DNA of 64,000 nucleotides from an uncultured Prevotellaceae bacterium. Its GTDB lineage: Bacteria; Bacteroidota; Bacteroidia; Bacteroidales; Bacteroidaceae. The translations under genes and the position numbers were made by a program. Below, piece after piece: positions 9,109 to 20,000 of this stretch. The notes beneath the pieces were generated by a model. It worked only from the letters and a program-made list of their open reading frames with translations. It had not been told where the DNA came from and made no database searches. The DNA is taken from positions 21,871-85,870 of the forward strand of contig ONCH01000001.1 of the NCBI GenBank assembly GCA_900316265.1, read 5' to 3'. The first letter of the stretch is position 1. Each line of letters starts with the position of its first letter.

Positions 9109-10377
9109 ATGAAAAGAATTGGATTAGCACTGATAAGTGCGTGCTGCGTCCTGACTGCCGGCGCACAGAGCCGCCTGAGCGTGGGTGGCTACGGTGAAGC
9201 AGCCTTCTCACGTAACTTCTACAGCGACCACGTGAGTCGCTACAGTCAACCGGAAGAACATAAGGACGACCCCTCGCACGGGCGTTTCGACATACCGCAT
9301 GCCGTGGTCTGGCTGGGGTATGATTTCGGCAAAGGCTGGACACTGGGCACGGAGATAGAGTTCGAGCACGGTGGCACGGGCATCGCCTACGAGAAGGAAG
9401 ACGAGGAAGGCGGTGAGTGGGAACAGGAAACCGAGAAGGGCGGCGAGGTAGAGCTGGAGCAGTTCTGGATACAGAAGTCGTTTGCCCGTTGGGCTAACCT
9501 CCGTGTGGGTCATATCGTGGTGCCCGTGGGTCTGACGAATGCCCACCACGAGCCACTGAACTTCTTTACCGTCTATCGTCCGGAGGGTGAGAGCACTATC
9601 ATGCCATGTACGTGGCACCAGACGGGTGTCTCTTTCTGGGGTCGCTACAAGGACTTCCGCTACGAGGCGCAGCTGGTGGCTGGTCTGAACAGCGACAACT
9701 TCACGAATACGGGTTGGATAAAGAAAGGACATAAGTCGCCCATGGAGTTTGATGTAGCTAACAAATACGGCGTTGCCCTGCGCGTGGACAACTACAGCGT
9801 GCCTGGGCTGCGTATCGGACTGAGCGGCTACTACGGTCACTCAATCGGTAACACCTACCCTGCCGAGAAGGACGGCATCAGCACGAAGTATAAAGGACGC
9901 GTAGCCATTGGCAGCATTGACCTTACCTATAATGCCCACAACTGGATTGTGCGTGGACAGGCTGACTACGGTTATCTGGGCAGTGCCGACCAACTGAAAT
10001 ACATGTATAACCGCAAGAATTCGAAGTCGCCCTTCAAGCACTCGGCCTTTGTCAGCGGCAACGCCTACGCCATCGGCATCGAGGCTGGCTACGACATCTT
10101 GTCGTTATGGTCGAAGGACAAAGGTCAAAGGTCGAAAGCTGACAGCGAGAAGCTCTACGTCTTCGGACGCTACGAGAGCTACAACCCCTATGCTTCGGAC
10201 ACGAAGAACACCAGCTACGGCTATACCAAGGTGCAGCGTATTGTGGCTGGCATCAACTACATGCCGATAAAGGAGATTGTGGTCAAGGCAGAGTACAGTC
10301 ACCGCTTCCTGGACAGCCAGTATAACCATGAGCCAAGCATCAACATCGGCATTGCGTATGAGGGATTCTTTAAGTAG
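9109..10377 (+). CDS. porin-like outer membrane beta-barrel protein
   Basis: The 422-residue product has a signal peptide (MKRIGLALISACCVLTAGAQ) and then repeated amphipathic beta strands with many aromatic residues (VVWLGYDFGKGWTLGTEIEF, FRYEAQLVAGLNS), ending in an aromatic residue (GIAYEGFFK) as outer membrane barrels do. It resembles the phosphate-selective/OprO-like porin class in general form. An acidic loop near residues 95-125 (EKEDEEGGEWEQETEKGG) could bind cations. The gene starts an apparent operon with an imelysin and a di-heme cytochrome, which suggests passage of a metal ion, most likely iron; that is inference from neighbours. Confidence 0.75.
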   Translation: MKRIGLALISACCVLTAGAQSRLSVGGYGEAAFSRNFYSDHVSRYSQPEEHKDDPSHGRFDIPHAVVWLGYDFGKGWTLGTEIEFEHGGTGIAYEKEDEEGGEWEQETEKGGEVELEQFWIQKSFARWANLRVGHIVVPVGLTNAHHEPLNFFTVYRPEGESTIMPCTWHQTGVSFWGRYKDFRYEAQLVAGLNSDNFTNTGWIKKGHKSPMEFDVANKYGVALRVDNYSVPGLRIGLSGYYGHSIGNTYPAEKDGISTKYKGRVAIGSIDLTYNAHNWIVRGQADYGYLGSADQLKYMYNRKNSKSPFKHSAFVSGNAYAIGIEAGYDILSLWSKDKGQRSKADSEKLYVFGRYESYNPYASDTKNTSYGYTKVQRIVAGINYMPIKEIVVKAEYSHRFLDSQYNHEPSINIGIAYEGFFK

Positions 10378-10441
10378 GTTAAAGAAGTTAAAGAAGTTAA
10401 AGGAGTTAAAGAAGATAACTAACCACATAAATTTTAGCACA
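10378..10441 (+). repeat. nonamer tandem repeat tract (GTTAAAGAA) in spacer
   Basis: Four to five units of GTTAAAGAA/GTTAAAGGA lie between the porin-like gene and the imelysin gene. The tract is in frame with the imelysin, but the lipoprotein signal beginning at 10442 shows that translation starts after it. Confidence 0.7.
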
Positions 10442-11779
10442 ATGAAAAAGTATCTTAACTTGTCAGTTGCCGTCCTGCTGGGCGCACTGACGCTTACCGC
10501 ATGTAGCGAATCTAACGACAATGACAACGAGGAGAGCGGCTTCAACATCGTGAAGACCGCACCGCTGACCGACGAAGACAGCTATCCGTTGAACACGCTG
10601 GATGGCAACTACAGCCAGAAGCAGTTCGGACAGACAGCCATGGACGACTGCGACGAGCTGGGCAGCCAACTCGTCAAGGCTAACGCCACGATTGCCAAGG
10701 CTCAGCTCAACAGTCAGCAGGAGGCTTTCCTGTACAAAGTGCTGGAGAACCTCGTTGACAACGTGATTGTGCCTACCTACAAGCAGCTGGCCGACAATAC
10801 GGAAGACCTGGAGAAGACCCTCCACGGACTGACTGCTGCCAACATCACACAGGTACAGATTGACAAGGCCTGCACCGACTTCAAGGCAGCCCGTCTCTAC
10901 TGGGAGCGCTCAGAGGCTTTCCTCGGTGGTGCTGCTGCCGACTTCGACATTGACCCGACTATCGACTCATGGCCACTGAACCGTTCACTGCTGCAGACCT
11001 ATCTGCAGTCGGGACGTACAGACTTCAGCGAGGAGGAGATTGAGGATGCCACCATTCTGGGTTTCCACGCCCTGGAGTTCCTGCTGTTCCGCAACGGTCA
11101 GCCCCGTAAGGCTGCTGAGTTTCAGACAAACGACACCTACAAAGGTTTCGAGCAGATTAGCGGTGCCTCAGAATTGGCCTACGCACAGCGCATCTGCACG
11201 CTGCTGAAGGAGCGCACCTTCCAGTTGCAGGTTGCCTGGGAGGGCGAGAAGGACGCTGCACGTACAGCCGTCGTCAAGGCTGCTGGTCTGGAGTACCAGA
11301 CCGAGAAGGGTCTCTCCTTCGGTGACAACATGAAGCAGGCCGGCAAGAGCAGCAAGAGCACTTTTGCCTCGCTGACCGATGCCATTGCCCAGGTGCTGAG
11401 CGACGATGAGGGTAGCTGCTTCGCCATCTGCAACGAGGTAGGTACCGCCAAGATTGCGAATCCCTTTGCTAATGCGGACATCGCGTATGTGGAGTCGCCC
11501 TACAGCTATAACTCCATCACCGACTTCCGCGACAACATCCGTTCTATCCGCAACGTATGGCTGGGTAGCACCGACAAGACCGCTAACGACTTCAGCTTCC
11601 ACACCTTCTTTGCCAGCGTAGGCAGTCAGAGCATGAACACATCGCTGGAGCAGTCGTACGTCAATGCCATCAGCGCCATCAGCAACATGCCTGCACCCTT
11701 CGTGAAGTACTGCAGCGTGGTATGGGGCAAGGACTTTGACGACCCAGACAACTGGGAATCAACCTCTGGAGAGGAGTAG
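10442..11779 (+). CDS. imelysin-family lipoprotein (EfeO/IrpA-like)
   Basis: Starting at the ATG at 10442 the product has 445 residues and a lipoprotein signal, MKKYLNLSVAVLLGALTLTA before Cys21. An in-frame upstream extension is possible but would bury this signal, so the later start is preferred. The diagnostic imelysin motif GxHxxE is present as GFHALE at 207-212, and the protein is otherwise alpha-helical. Imelysins are periplasmic or surface proteins of iron-uptake loci. The neighbours are a porin-like barrel upstream and a di-heme c-type cytochrome 54 bases downstream, an arrangement known from imelysin loci in other Gram-negative bacteria. Confidence 0.88.
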   Translation: MKKYLNLSVAVLLGALTLTACSESNDNDNEESGFNIVKTAPLTDEDSYPLNTLDGNYSQKQFGQTAMDDCDELGSQLVKANATIAKAQLNSQQEAFLYKVLENLVDNVIVPTYKQLADNTEDLEKTLHGLTAANITQVQIDKACTDFKAARLYWERSEAFLGGAAADFDIDPTIDSWPLNRSLLQTYLQSGRTDFSEEEIEDATILGFHALEFLLFRNGQPRKAAEFQTNDTYKGFEQISGASELAYAQRICTLLKERTFQLQVAWEGEKDAARTAVVKAAGLEYQTEKGLSFGDNMKQAGKSSKSTFASLTDAIAQVLSDDEGSCFAICNEVGTAKIANPFANADIAYVESPYSYNSITDFRDNIRSIRNVWLGSTDKTANDFSFHTFFASVGSQSMNTSLEQSYVNAISAISNMPAPFVKYCSVVWGKDFDDPDNWESTSGEE

Positions 11780-11833
11780 TTGATGGTTTATGGGTTTAAT
11801 GGTTTAAGAGTTTAAGAGTTTAAAAATATAGGC
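11780..11833 (+). repeat. short tandem repeats (GTTTAAGA/GTTTAATG) in spacer
   Basis: The spacer between the imelysin and cytochrome genes has four or five degenerate GTTTAAGA units, like the tract at 6082-6145. Confidence 0.6.
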
Positions 11834-13504
11834 ATGAAACGAATACTTTATCTTTGCGCCTTATTACCTTTCTTGGCGGCGTGCTCTGACGACAATACAG
11901 AGCTCAGTGACCTTGGGTCGCTGAAGCCCGCTGACGAGGTGTTCGGTAAGGCTACCGGCAATTTCACTGCCGACGAGTGGTATCCTGGTGGTAAACTGGG
12001 AACCACCGACAAAGCCAGCTACTCAGCGGCAACACCTGCTGCTGAACAGGCAGGTATGGAGAACGACTTCAACGTGGGTGAGGACTTCTTTGAGCACCTC
12101 TACACCTACGACCAGGAGCCACGTAAGGGACTGGGACCGGCATGGGTGCGCAACTCGTGCATCGCCTGTCACCCGTCGTACGGTCACGGCAAGCGCCAGA
12201 CCGAGTATCGTGCCAACCAGATTGGCAACGGTTACTTGCTGGTGATCTATCACCCAGACAACAACGCTTACATCTCTGAGGTGACGGGTATGCCGCAGAC
12301 ACAGGCCATGGCGCCCTTCAAGGCACCCATCAACGAAGACCTGATTAGCATTGAATGGAAAGAGGTGACGGCCATGGAGAGCGGTCTGCCCCTGCAGTTT
12401 GAGGACGGTGAGCGCTACAGCCTCATCTACCCCGAGGTGCGCATTCCACAGGAGGCCTTCAACACCGACCCCAAGCCCACCAACTATGACGTGCGCCTGG
12501 AGTCAACCATCGGTGTATATGGTACGGGACTGCTCGACGCCATCAGTGCCGACGACATGAAGGCACAGTATCAGCAGGAGGCCTCGCACGGCGTACAGCT
12601 GAACCCTGCCATCTGGGATACCGCCAAGAACGACTGGGCATCGACGGCGTGGTATACGCTGGCTGACGGAACGAAGATGATTAAGAAGTTCACCTACGCC
12701 ATGACGCGTGCGTCGCTGCAAGACGGTGCTGGTGCCAATGCCATCTGGAACATCACCAACGTGTCGCGCTCCGACCGTCCGAAACTCTACACCACAGCCG
12801 CCTGGGCACAGGCTATGTCGGAGGATGCCGACGTCATTGCGACCATCAAGGCCAACCCTGCATCGCCTTACTATGCTGACGGCACAACTACTGGCATCAG
12901 CGATGCCGTACGCCATCTGCTGGACCCATCGACGAACCAGTTCGACAACCAGTGGCACAACAGCCAGCCGGAGATGAGCGACAAGCAGTACTATCAGTTT
13001 ATGGTCTGGCACCGCGGACTGGCCGTGCCTGCTGCCCGCAACCTGAACAGCAGCGACGTACAGCGTGGCAAGGAGCTGTTCAATGAGATTGGCTGTGCAC
13101 GCTGTCACCGTCCGTCGTGGACCACTAGCGAGGACACTCCATGGGTGGATGCCTCTATCAAGGCTTATGCCAGCAGCATGGGTAAGGACTATAAGAGTAT
13201 GCTGCCCCGCTATCCGAATCAGGTCATCTGGCCTTATACCGACATGGTACAGCACCGTCTGTTTATGATGAACGACATCCGCACAGGCTGGTGCCGCACT
13301 ACCCCACTCTGGGGACGTGGACTGAGCCGCCGACTGACGGGTGCCGACGACCGTCTGCACGACTGCCGTGCACGTAACGTCATAGAGGCCATCATGTGGC
13401 ACGGCTACTCCAAACAGTCGGATGCCTACAAGCCTACCGAGAAATTCTTTCACCTCAGCAAGGCTGACCGCAACGCTGTGGTACAGTTCCTTGAATCTAT
13501 CTAA
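11834..13504 (+). CDS. di-heme c-type cytochrome lipoprotein (DUF1111 / COG3488 oxidoreductase family)
   Basis: The 556-residue product has a lipoprotein signal (MKRILYLCALLPFLAAC) and two c-type heme sites, CIACH at 109-113 and CARCH at 421-425. The second half, with the LWGRGLSRRLTGADDRLHDC segment and the later MWHGYS, fits the di-heme oxidoreductase family often paired with imelysins. Maturation needs covalent heme attachment in the periplasm. The stop codon overlaps the start of the next gene (TAATG), so the two are probably translationally coupled. A role in reducing or oxidising the metal handled by the imelysin is inference. No cytochrome c synthase of full length is in this window. 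Confidence 0.87.
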   Translation: MKRILYLCALLPFLAACSDDNTELSDLGSLKPADEVFGKATGNFTADEWYPGGKLGTTDKASYSAATPAAEQAGMENDFNVGEDFFEHLYTYDQEPRKGLGPAWVRNSCIACHPSYGHGKRQTEYRANQIGNGYLLVIYHPDNNAYISEVTGMPQTQAMAPFKAPINEDLISIEWKEVTAMESGLPLQFEDGERYSLIYPEVRIPQEAFNTDPKPTNYDVRLESTIGVYGTGLLDAISADDMKAQYQQEASHGVQLNPAIWDTAKNDWASTAWYTLADGTKMIKKFTYAMTRASLQDGAGANAIWNITNVSRSDRPKLYTTAAWAQAMSEDADVIATIKANPASPYYADGTTTGISDAVRHLLDPSTNQFDNQWHNSQPEMSDKQYYQFMVWHRGLAVPAARNLNSSDVQRGKELFNEIGCARCHRPSWTTSEDTPWVDASIKAYASSMGKDYKSMLPRYPNQVIWPYTDMVQHRLFMMNDIRTGWCRTTPLWGRGLSRRLTGADDRLHDCRARNVIEAIMWHGYSKQSDAYKPTEKFFHLSKADRNAVVQFLESI

Positions 13505-14058
13505 TGCGAAAAACACTCCTTTTAATATTATGGACTGCAATGGTCTCTGTGGCATGGGGGGAAACGATGCCACAGACCACTGCAGCTCATTTTTGTCAGT
13601 TGCTGGTCAAGACCAATGAAGGTCGTCTGATGTCGCTCCATGCCTTTATCCGGCAGACGCCTGCCGCCAGCGACAGTCTGACCATAGAGCAGCAGTTTGC
13701 CGACTACGTGTTCCACTATGGCGGCTGGCAGTCGCTGCGCATCTTCCCCCATCAGCAAGCTGACGGTAACGTAGTCTGGCTGGCTCCCGACGACATAGAC
13801 CATCCTGCTACGCTCAGCGAAGAACATCAGAAATACATCAACGAGGTATTGCCCCGCATGGCTGCAGAGGCTGAGACTGGTAACTGGGAAACAGTCGATG
13901 AATATACTGACCGCTTGCTGCAATACCAACGCACTTTCTCGGCTACCACACCGATACGTCAGGCAGGTGGTAGCACCACCACAATACTTGCGGGATTTCT
14001 TTTACTCCTTTTTATCGCGTCAGCGAGAACTTCATGCTCAGGCCGAAGTCGTGGGTAG
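13504..14058 (+). CDS. short protein resembling the periplasmic domain of the Bacteroidetes cytochrome c assembly (CcsA/ResC-type) fusion
   Basis: The ATG overlaps the stop of the cytochrome gene. The 184-residue product has a signal sequence (about 1-20), a soluble domain and one C-terminal membrane helix (about 161-174). The segments EGRLMSLHAFIRQ, GGWQSLRIFP, WLAPDD and TGNWETVDEYTDRLLQYQ recall the soluble middle domain of the large Bacteroidetes cytochrome c assembly protein found beside nrfHA. Here the rest of that protein is absent: after the helix the frame ends in RTSCSGRSRG while overlapping the 3' end of sprA by 47 bases. It may be a truncated remnant, or a working single-domain helper for the adjacent cytochrome. 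The family link is from memory of motifs and needs a profile search. Confidence 0.6.
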   Translation: MRKTLLLILWTAMVSVAWGETMPQTTAAHFCQLLVKTNEGRLMSLHAFIRQTPAASDSLTIEQQFADYVFHYGGWQSLRIFPHQQADGNVVWLAPDDIDHPATLSEEHQKYINEVLPRMAAEAETGNWETVDEYTDRLLQYQRTFSATTPIRQAGGSTTTILAGFLLLLFIASARTSCSGRSRG

Positions 14059-17000
14059 TAGTAGGATAGCTGCTGCTAGAGAGCAAGGGCTTGTTGGTCT
14101 GACGCTCGTAGTAGGCTGATAGCGTCAGCAGGCGCGACAGCGTGTAGTCGGCCATGAAGGACATCTTCAGTGCTGCATTACCACTGCTGGCTGATGAAGT
14201 GCAGGTGGCAATATCGCGAGTGATGGCGGCCTGATCGCGCCACGTTATATCGAAGCGCATATTCAAGTCGTGGTTGACACCGCCAGACTTCTTTCCGGCA
14301 GAAGAACTGCTGGATGCATTCTGGTCGTCGGCTTTCTTCTTGCTGCCGCCCTGTGCTTTCTTGATTTTGCGGCTGGTGCCGGCACCAAAGAGGCGGAAGT
14401 CGCTAATCTTATAACCAAGGCCGATGACGATATCGTTGGAGCGGCTCTCATTGATCTGTACGCTTGTCATGGAGAGGTTGAGCACACGCGTACGACGGTA
14501 CTCTGCCTTCATGGTGAGGTTGTTAAGGAAGGTGACGTCGGCACCAATCAGTGGCGAGAACGACTCGTTGATGCTAACCGTCGGCACATTCCAACCCAGC
14601 AGAGAGGCCGTCTCGCTGCTGCTGGTATAACTACCCACGGCGAAGATGCTCTTGTAGGCGTGGTTGAGGTTGACAGACTTGAAATGTTCGTTGAACCACT
14701 TCAACTTTGACAAGCCAGAGTAGCGGATGGTCCAGTTGGGAAGGAGCCTGGTGAGTGCAGGAATAATATCAAGGCTACCACCGCCACTGCCTGTATAGCT
14801 GTCGAGGAAGGCAGGAATCATAACCGCTGCACTATACTTATCGACGGTTGTGCCGTAGTGGGCCGATGCCTTCTCCTGGAAACGGGGCAACGACTCGCAG
14901 AAGCGCTCGAAGACTGCAGAGGGATAACCGTTGTTGGCATCGCCCATCTTCTCCAACGACGAAGAGATGGAGATGGTGGTCATATTAAAAGTACCTGACT
15001 GCGTGGTGGGCTGGTTGGCATACATATACTGGATGCTGCGCGACTTCGTCTCCGTGCGCGAGGCATTGAGGTCTATCTTCAGGTCGCGGATTGGCTCCAG
15101 CGTAGCACGCAACTGGAGATCGACGGTCTGATTGGTGGTGGCTGGCGTAGAAATACTGTCGGCCATGAGCAGCCATTTATTATCAATGGCTTTATCGATG
15201 AACGAGTCGCCCGTCATACCGAAGGCAAAGGCGAGACCTGGCGCCATAACACCACCCGTGCGCTGTCCGAAGGCATCGCCAATCTCAGGCAGGAAGCCTG
15301 GTACAGACATGGCGTACTGGTTGCGGTAGTTGATGCCGATAGAGCGAACCATCATCAACAGACGAGCGGCAGACTGTGCAGTCTTATACCAGCCCTCGTT
15401 GTCGAGAGGCGGCTTGGCAACAACGGTGAGCTTGATGGTGGTGGAGTCAACACCCTTGATGCTAATCTTATTCTGGTCCACCACCTTATATTTAATAGGA
15501 TAAGTGCGGCCGTCCTTGGTCTTAGCAGAAACCATGAGGCGCTTCGACTTCTTGTTGTGCGACACGGTGAAGGTGCTGTCAGGCAACAGCTTCAGCTCTT
15601 TCTCGAAGGCATTCTTGTTCTTGGGGAGCTTAGCTTCTTCCTTGCCGTTCTTTCCGTTCTTGCCGGCAGCTGAACCGCTGGCAGCAGGCTTCTTCTTGTT
15701 GTTGGTGGTGTCCTTCTTTTTGGGGTCGGGCTTGGGAATGGCCTTCTTGAAACGTTCGTTGACCTTCTTCAGGAAAGGAGAATGGTTGTAGAGCGTCTCC
15801 ATGTTGAGCGTGCTGTTGATGGTAATCTGACGATTATTTGAAATGGTGTTACCCAACGTCGAACCGTCAGCCTTCTCACGTCCGCGTACCCAATTGTAGG
15901 TAGCGTTATAGCTGGCATCAACATTCAGCCAGTCGAAAATTGGCAACTTGTTCAGAGGCACCTGATAGCTGGCGGTGAACGTCTGACGGTAGTCCAAAGG
16001 ACGACCGAAGTGCTTGATGCTGGTCCACACAGAATCCTTCCATGCTGAATAACGGTCGGGATAGAGGTCTTTGTTGATGGGCTTGTCGCTATAGGGTTCC
16101 TCAATCTCTGCCTGTGTACCTGACTGGAAATTGAGATGCAGGTTCTTGGTAAGATCCCAACGAATGGAGAAGTCGCGGTTCCAAAGGAACTGGGAACTGA
16201 AGGTGGCTGGCAACGACGAACCGTTGAGGTCGTCCATGTCGCGTTCCTGCAGTTCGTAATAGGTGCGCGTCAGTTCTGAGTTGAACGAGATGTTCTGTGG
16301 CAACCAGTTCAGACCGAAGGCTTTAGGCAGTGCCATCCACTTTGACTTCGACTTAGACTTCTTGAAAGGCTCCCATGCCTTGTAGACGGGCGTATAGCTA
16401 TAGTTCAACGAACCACGCCACTGATCGTCGTTCTCATAGACGGTGGTCTCGCCCGACGTGTGGCGGTGAGAGTGGCTGTAGGAAATAGAGAAGTTGGCTG
16501 GGTCGTAAGGCATGGGGTGACGCTTGGTCTTTATGCCAAAGCGAACATTCGACAGCGAGAAGTTGGTGAGTGTGCTCTTTGTCACAGCAATGTTCTCTAT
16601 ACTGTCACGCTCCTCTTTATTGGCTGCGCCATCGAGCGCCTCATCGAGCTCCATATCGGTATCCAGCGGATTGTACTTAGGCTTTGTTACCTCCTTGGTC
16701 ACTGAGTAGTACAACGGTGCGGTGACCTTCATCTTATCAGGGAAGAATTTACCCAACTCGACAGTAGTCGTCAGCGAGTAGGTCTTGTAGTTTTCCTTGG
16801 TGCGTGCTGCCACACCGTCCTCCAGGCCACCGAAACCTTCGCTGATAATCTTACCTGTGAGGTTCAGCGTGCCGACGTCGGAGAGTTGCATATTCAGCGC
16901 TCCCGATGCAGCCCAGCCGCCATTGTTGATGGCATCCTGCAGGCGCAACTCGTTGACCCACACCTCACCAGACTTCACACCACTCGACAGGTTGCGAACA

Positions 17001-20000
17001 CCAATCATCATAGTCTTTACCTCACCCAACGTAGGATTACCCATCACCGTGATGCGGTTGTTGGGCTGGTCGGGGTCATAGTCGCTGAAGGGTTTCGTGT
17101 AGCTGGCGGTACCCAGTCCACGCGCCTTGTTACGGGCCTTCTTGACCTTCGTGAAGACGCTGAGGTCGATATCAAACATGTTGGCCGCTGGCCAGACAGC
17201 ACGACAGTCGTCCACATTATATTTATTATAGTCGCTGCGGTCGGGTGTCAGCTTCAAGGGGATGACATACTCGTAGTAGTTGCTCTTGTAGTCGCTACCC
17301 ATGCGGATAAAGACAGCCAACTGGTCATCCTGCAGATTGCCTGGCTCATCATTAACCAGATGGTTGGCATGCACGAACATCTGCAGGTGCTTATACTGGC
17401 GCAGGTCGAGGACGGTATTGCGATAGACGGCTTTCGACTCGCCTGGCGAGAGATTCTTCACCACCATAGAGAGCGACTGCTCGTTGGCCTCGGTCAACTG
17501 GGGCTGTGAGGGGTCGGTGACGCGTGAGATACCTGGAGGCAGGACGTAGTTGACGGGCTGCTTGTTGTTGTTCTCCTCAATGTTTACGGCGCTGACTTCC
17601 AAAGTTCCGCTATTGCTGCCTGTAGAGAGTGCCTGGTTGTATATACGCCACTCACCACGCATCAGGTCGAGTGAACCAAAGCGCAGCACGATGGGTTGCT
17701 GGAAATTGGTCAGGAACATGCGCATGAAACGGATGCTGGTGAAGTCAGAGATAGAGCCTTCCTTGCCTGAGTACTGGTTCAGGGGAACACGGAACTGGTA
17801 CCACTTGACTGTCTCGCGAGTGCCATTGCGCAACGACACAGAGGCCTCACGTATATCCGTAATAAAGTTCTGACCGACCACCATGTCTTCCGGGCGGATG
17901 CTCACCTTATACTGATAGTAGCGCTCATACTCGTTGAGCGTATAGTCCTGGTTGATATCCTCAACATCCGGATAGGACTTGTAACTGGTGTCGTAGCCCT
18001 CTGTCTGCTGATCGTTGTCGGGCGAGTTGCCCTGCGGCATATTGATGCGCTTGTAACGTTCCAAGATGCTGGTCTTCTTTTCGTCGAAGTCAGAACCACG
18101 GAAATAGTGGTAGTCATCGTTTGCAGGGTCGTTGGTCCATACACGGCGAACGCTGTCGTTAACATTGACACGCTGCAGGAAATCAGCATAGGCAGGGGAC
18201 TGTCGTTCTTCCTCGTCGTTCAGACCATTGAGACCTACATCCTGCAGGGCTCGCGAGCCACTGGTGGTAGCAAAAGCGTAGGTCTGAGTAGCCTGCACGG
18301 GAATCTTACCCCACTGGGTCTCCGTAACCGAACCTGTGCCACCTACGGGCATACCGCTCTCATAGAACTTCTTACCATCGCGCAGGACATCCTCACTGAC
18401 TTCACCAAGGTCGATGTAGAGGTCACCACCGTAGCTGGCACTGCCCTCCGTCTGCACTTTATTGGTATAGATGAAAGGATCCATCAGCCAGAATTCGATA
18501 TACTCGATGTTTGAAGCCTCGAAGTCGCTGGTATTGAGCTTACACATCATACCACCCCAGTGGTTGGTTGGGTTGTTGAGTAAGCCATTGGTAGTTACAT
18601 CGGTACTGAGGTTATAGGGGCCGCGCTCCTGCGGATAGTACGCCAGATTCATAACTGGCAGTGTATTGGTAGCTCCGCTATAGGTTGACTGATCGCGGTT
18701 GGGATAGAGCTCATTGACATAAACGGCACGCACATAGTGGTTGGAGAGCTGTTCGACGTCGCTCTTGATATGGCTGGGCGTGAGACTGCTGGAACGGTAG
18801 GTAAACAGCGGGTCAATGGTGTACCAAGCCAGCAACGAACGGTTGTAGCCACTGGATACCGTCTCCTTGTCTCTGCTCTCAGGGAACATGCTGGGTACAC
18901 TGGAGATAACCCACATAGTGGGTTCCAGTACGCTAATGCCGCTCTTGGCATTCTCGAAATCGTCAATGTAGGAGGCATTGTCCTGTGTACCGCTGGCCGT
19001 ACCTGCTATCAAGTGAGCAAACTCACCGGTAAAGGTAATCTGCGAAGGCTGCGTGCAGTGCAGCAACGGCAGTTTGTCGAGCATATTCGTCAACCACTGG
19101 CTCTCTGTCTTCCAATTGACGTGCAAACCCCACAACGTATTCTTCAGCGGTTCCGAGCCCATGGTAACTTTCGATGTCAGGGCCTGTTCACTCAGGTGCT
19201 GCAGGGTACCGCCTATCTGGAAATTCTTGGAGAAATCATACTCCCAGTTGAAGCCGAACATGCGTTTGCGCTGCATGCCATAATCGTTGTTGGACTCCAG
19301 TGAAACATTGACACTGGTACCAGCATCAATGATGCTCTGGTTAAGAATCGTCACCTCACCGGCAGAGTAGTCGACAGTATAGTCACTGCCCTCGGTAAGT
19401 CGCACACCGCCAGCCGTCACAACCACAGAACCCTGTGGCACATAAGAGGCACCAAGCGAAATGACGTTGGCCGAAGAGCCTTTGAACTGTCCCGTCAGCA
19501 GGAACTTGTTCTTGTCGGTCATCTGCAAGGCGGCAGTACGGGTAGTGTCATAGAGTTCATGGAACGCATACTTCGCCGCTGTCTCAGCGTCAACGCCACG
19601 ACGGATGAGGAAATTCTCCAACGTCGTACCAAAGGGTTCTACAGACGGGAAGAAGACACGGCCATTGCTGACTGTATAGCCTTCAACATAGTCGAAGAAG
19701 CCATTGGGGTGTGCCTTCAGATTGTTATCCAAACGGTCACAGCCCAAAGCGCGCAACAGCGTCACATCCTTGGTCTGCTGTTCTGGTATATAAGTAATGT
19801 ACACGCCCGTAGTATCGCTCTGGTACTTGACGTCGAGACGAAACTTCTGTTTCTCAACATTCGTTGACAGATAATAGACGTTCTTCATCATCAACGGCCA
19901 GTTAGGCTGCTGGGGATTGTTCGATGTATTCTTCAGTGCCTTGACATAGAGCGCTTCACCGGCAGCAGTATGGTCTGCGGCAAACTCACCCACACGGTAA

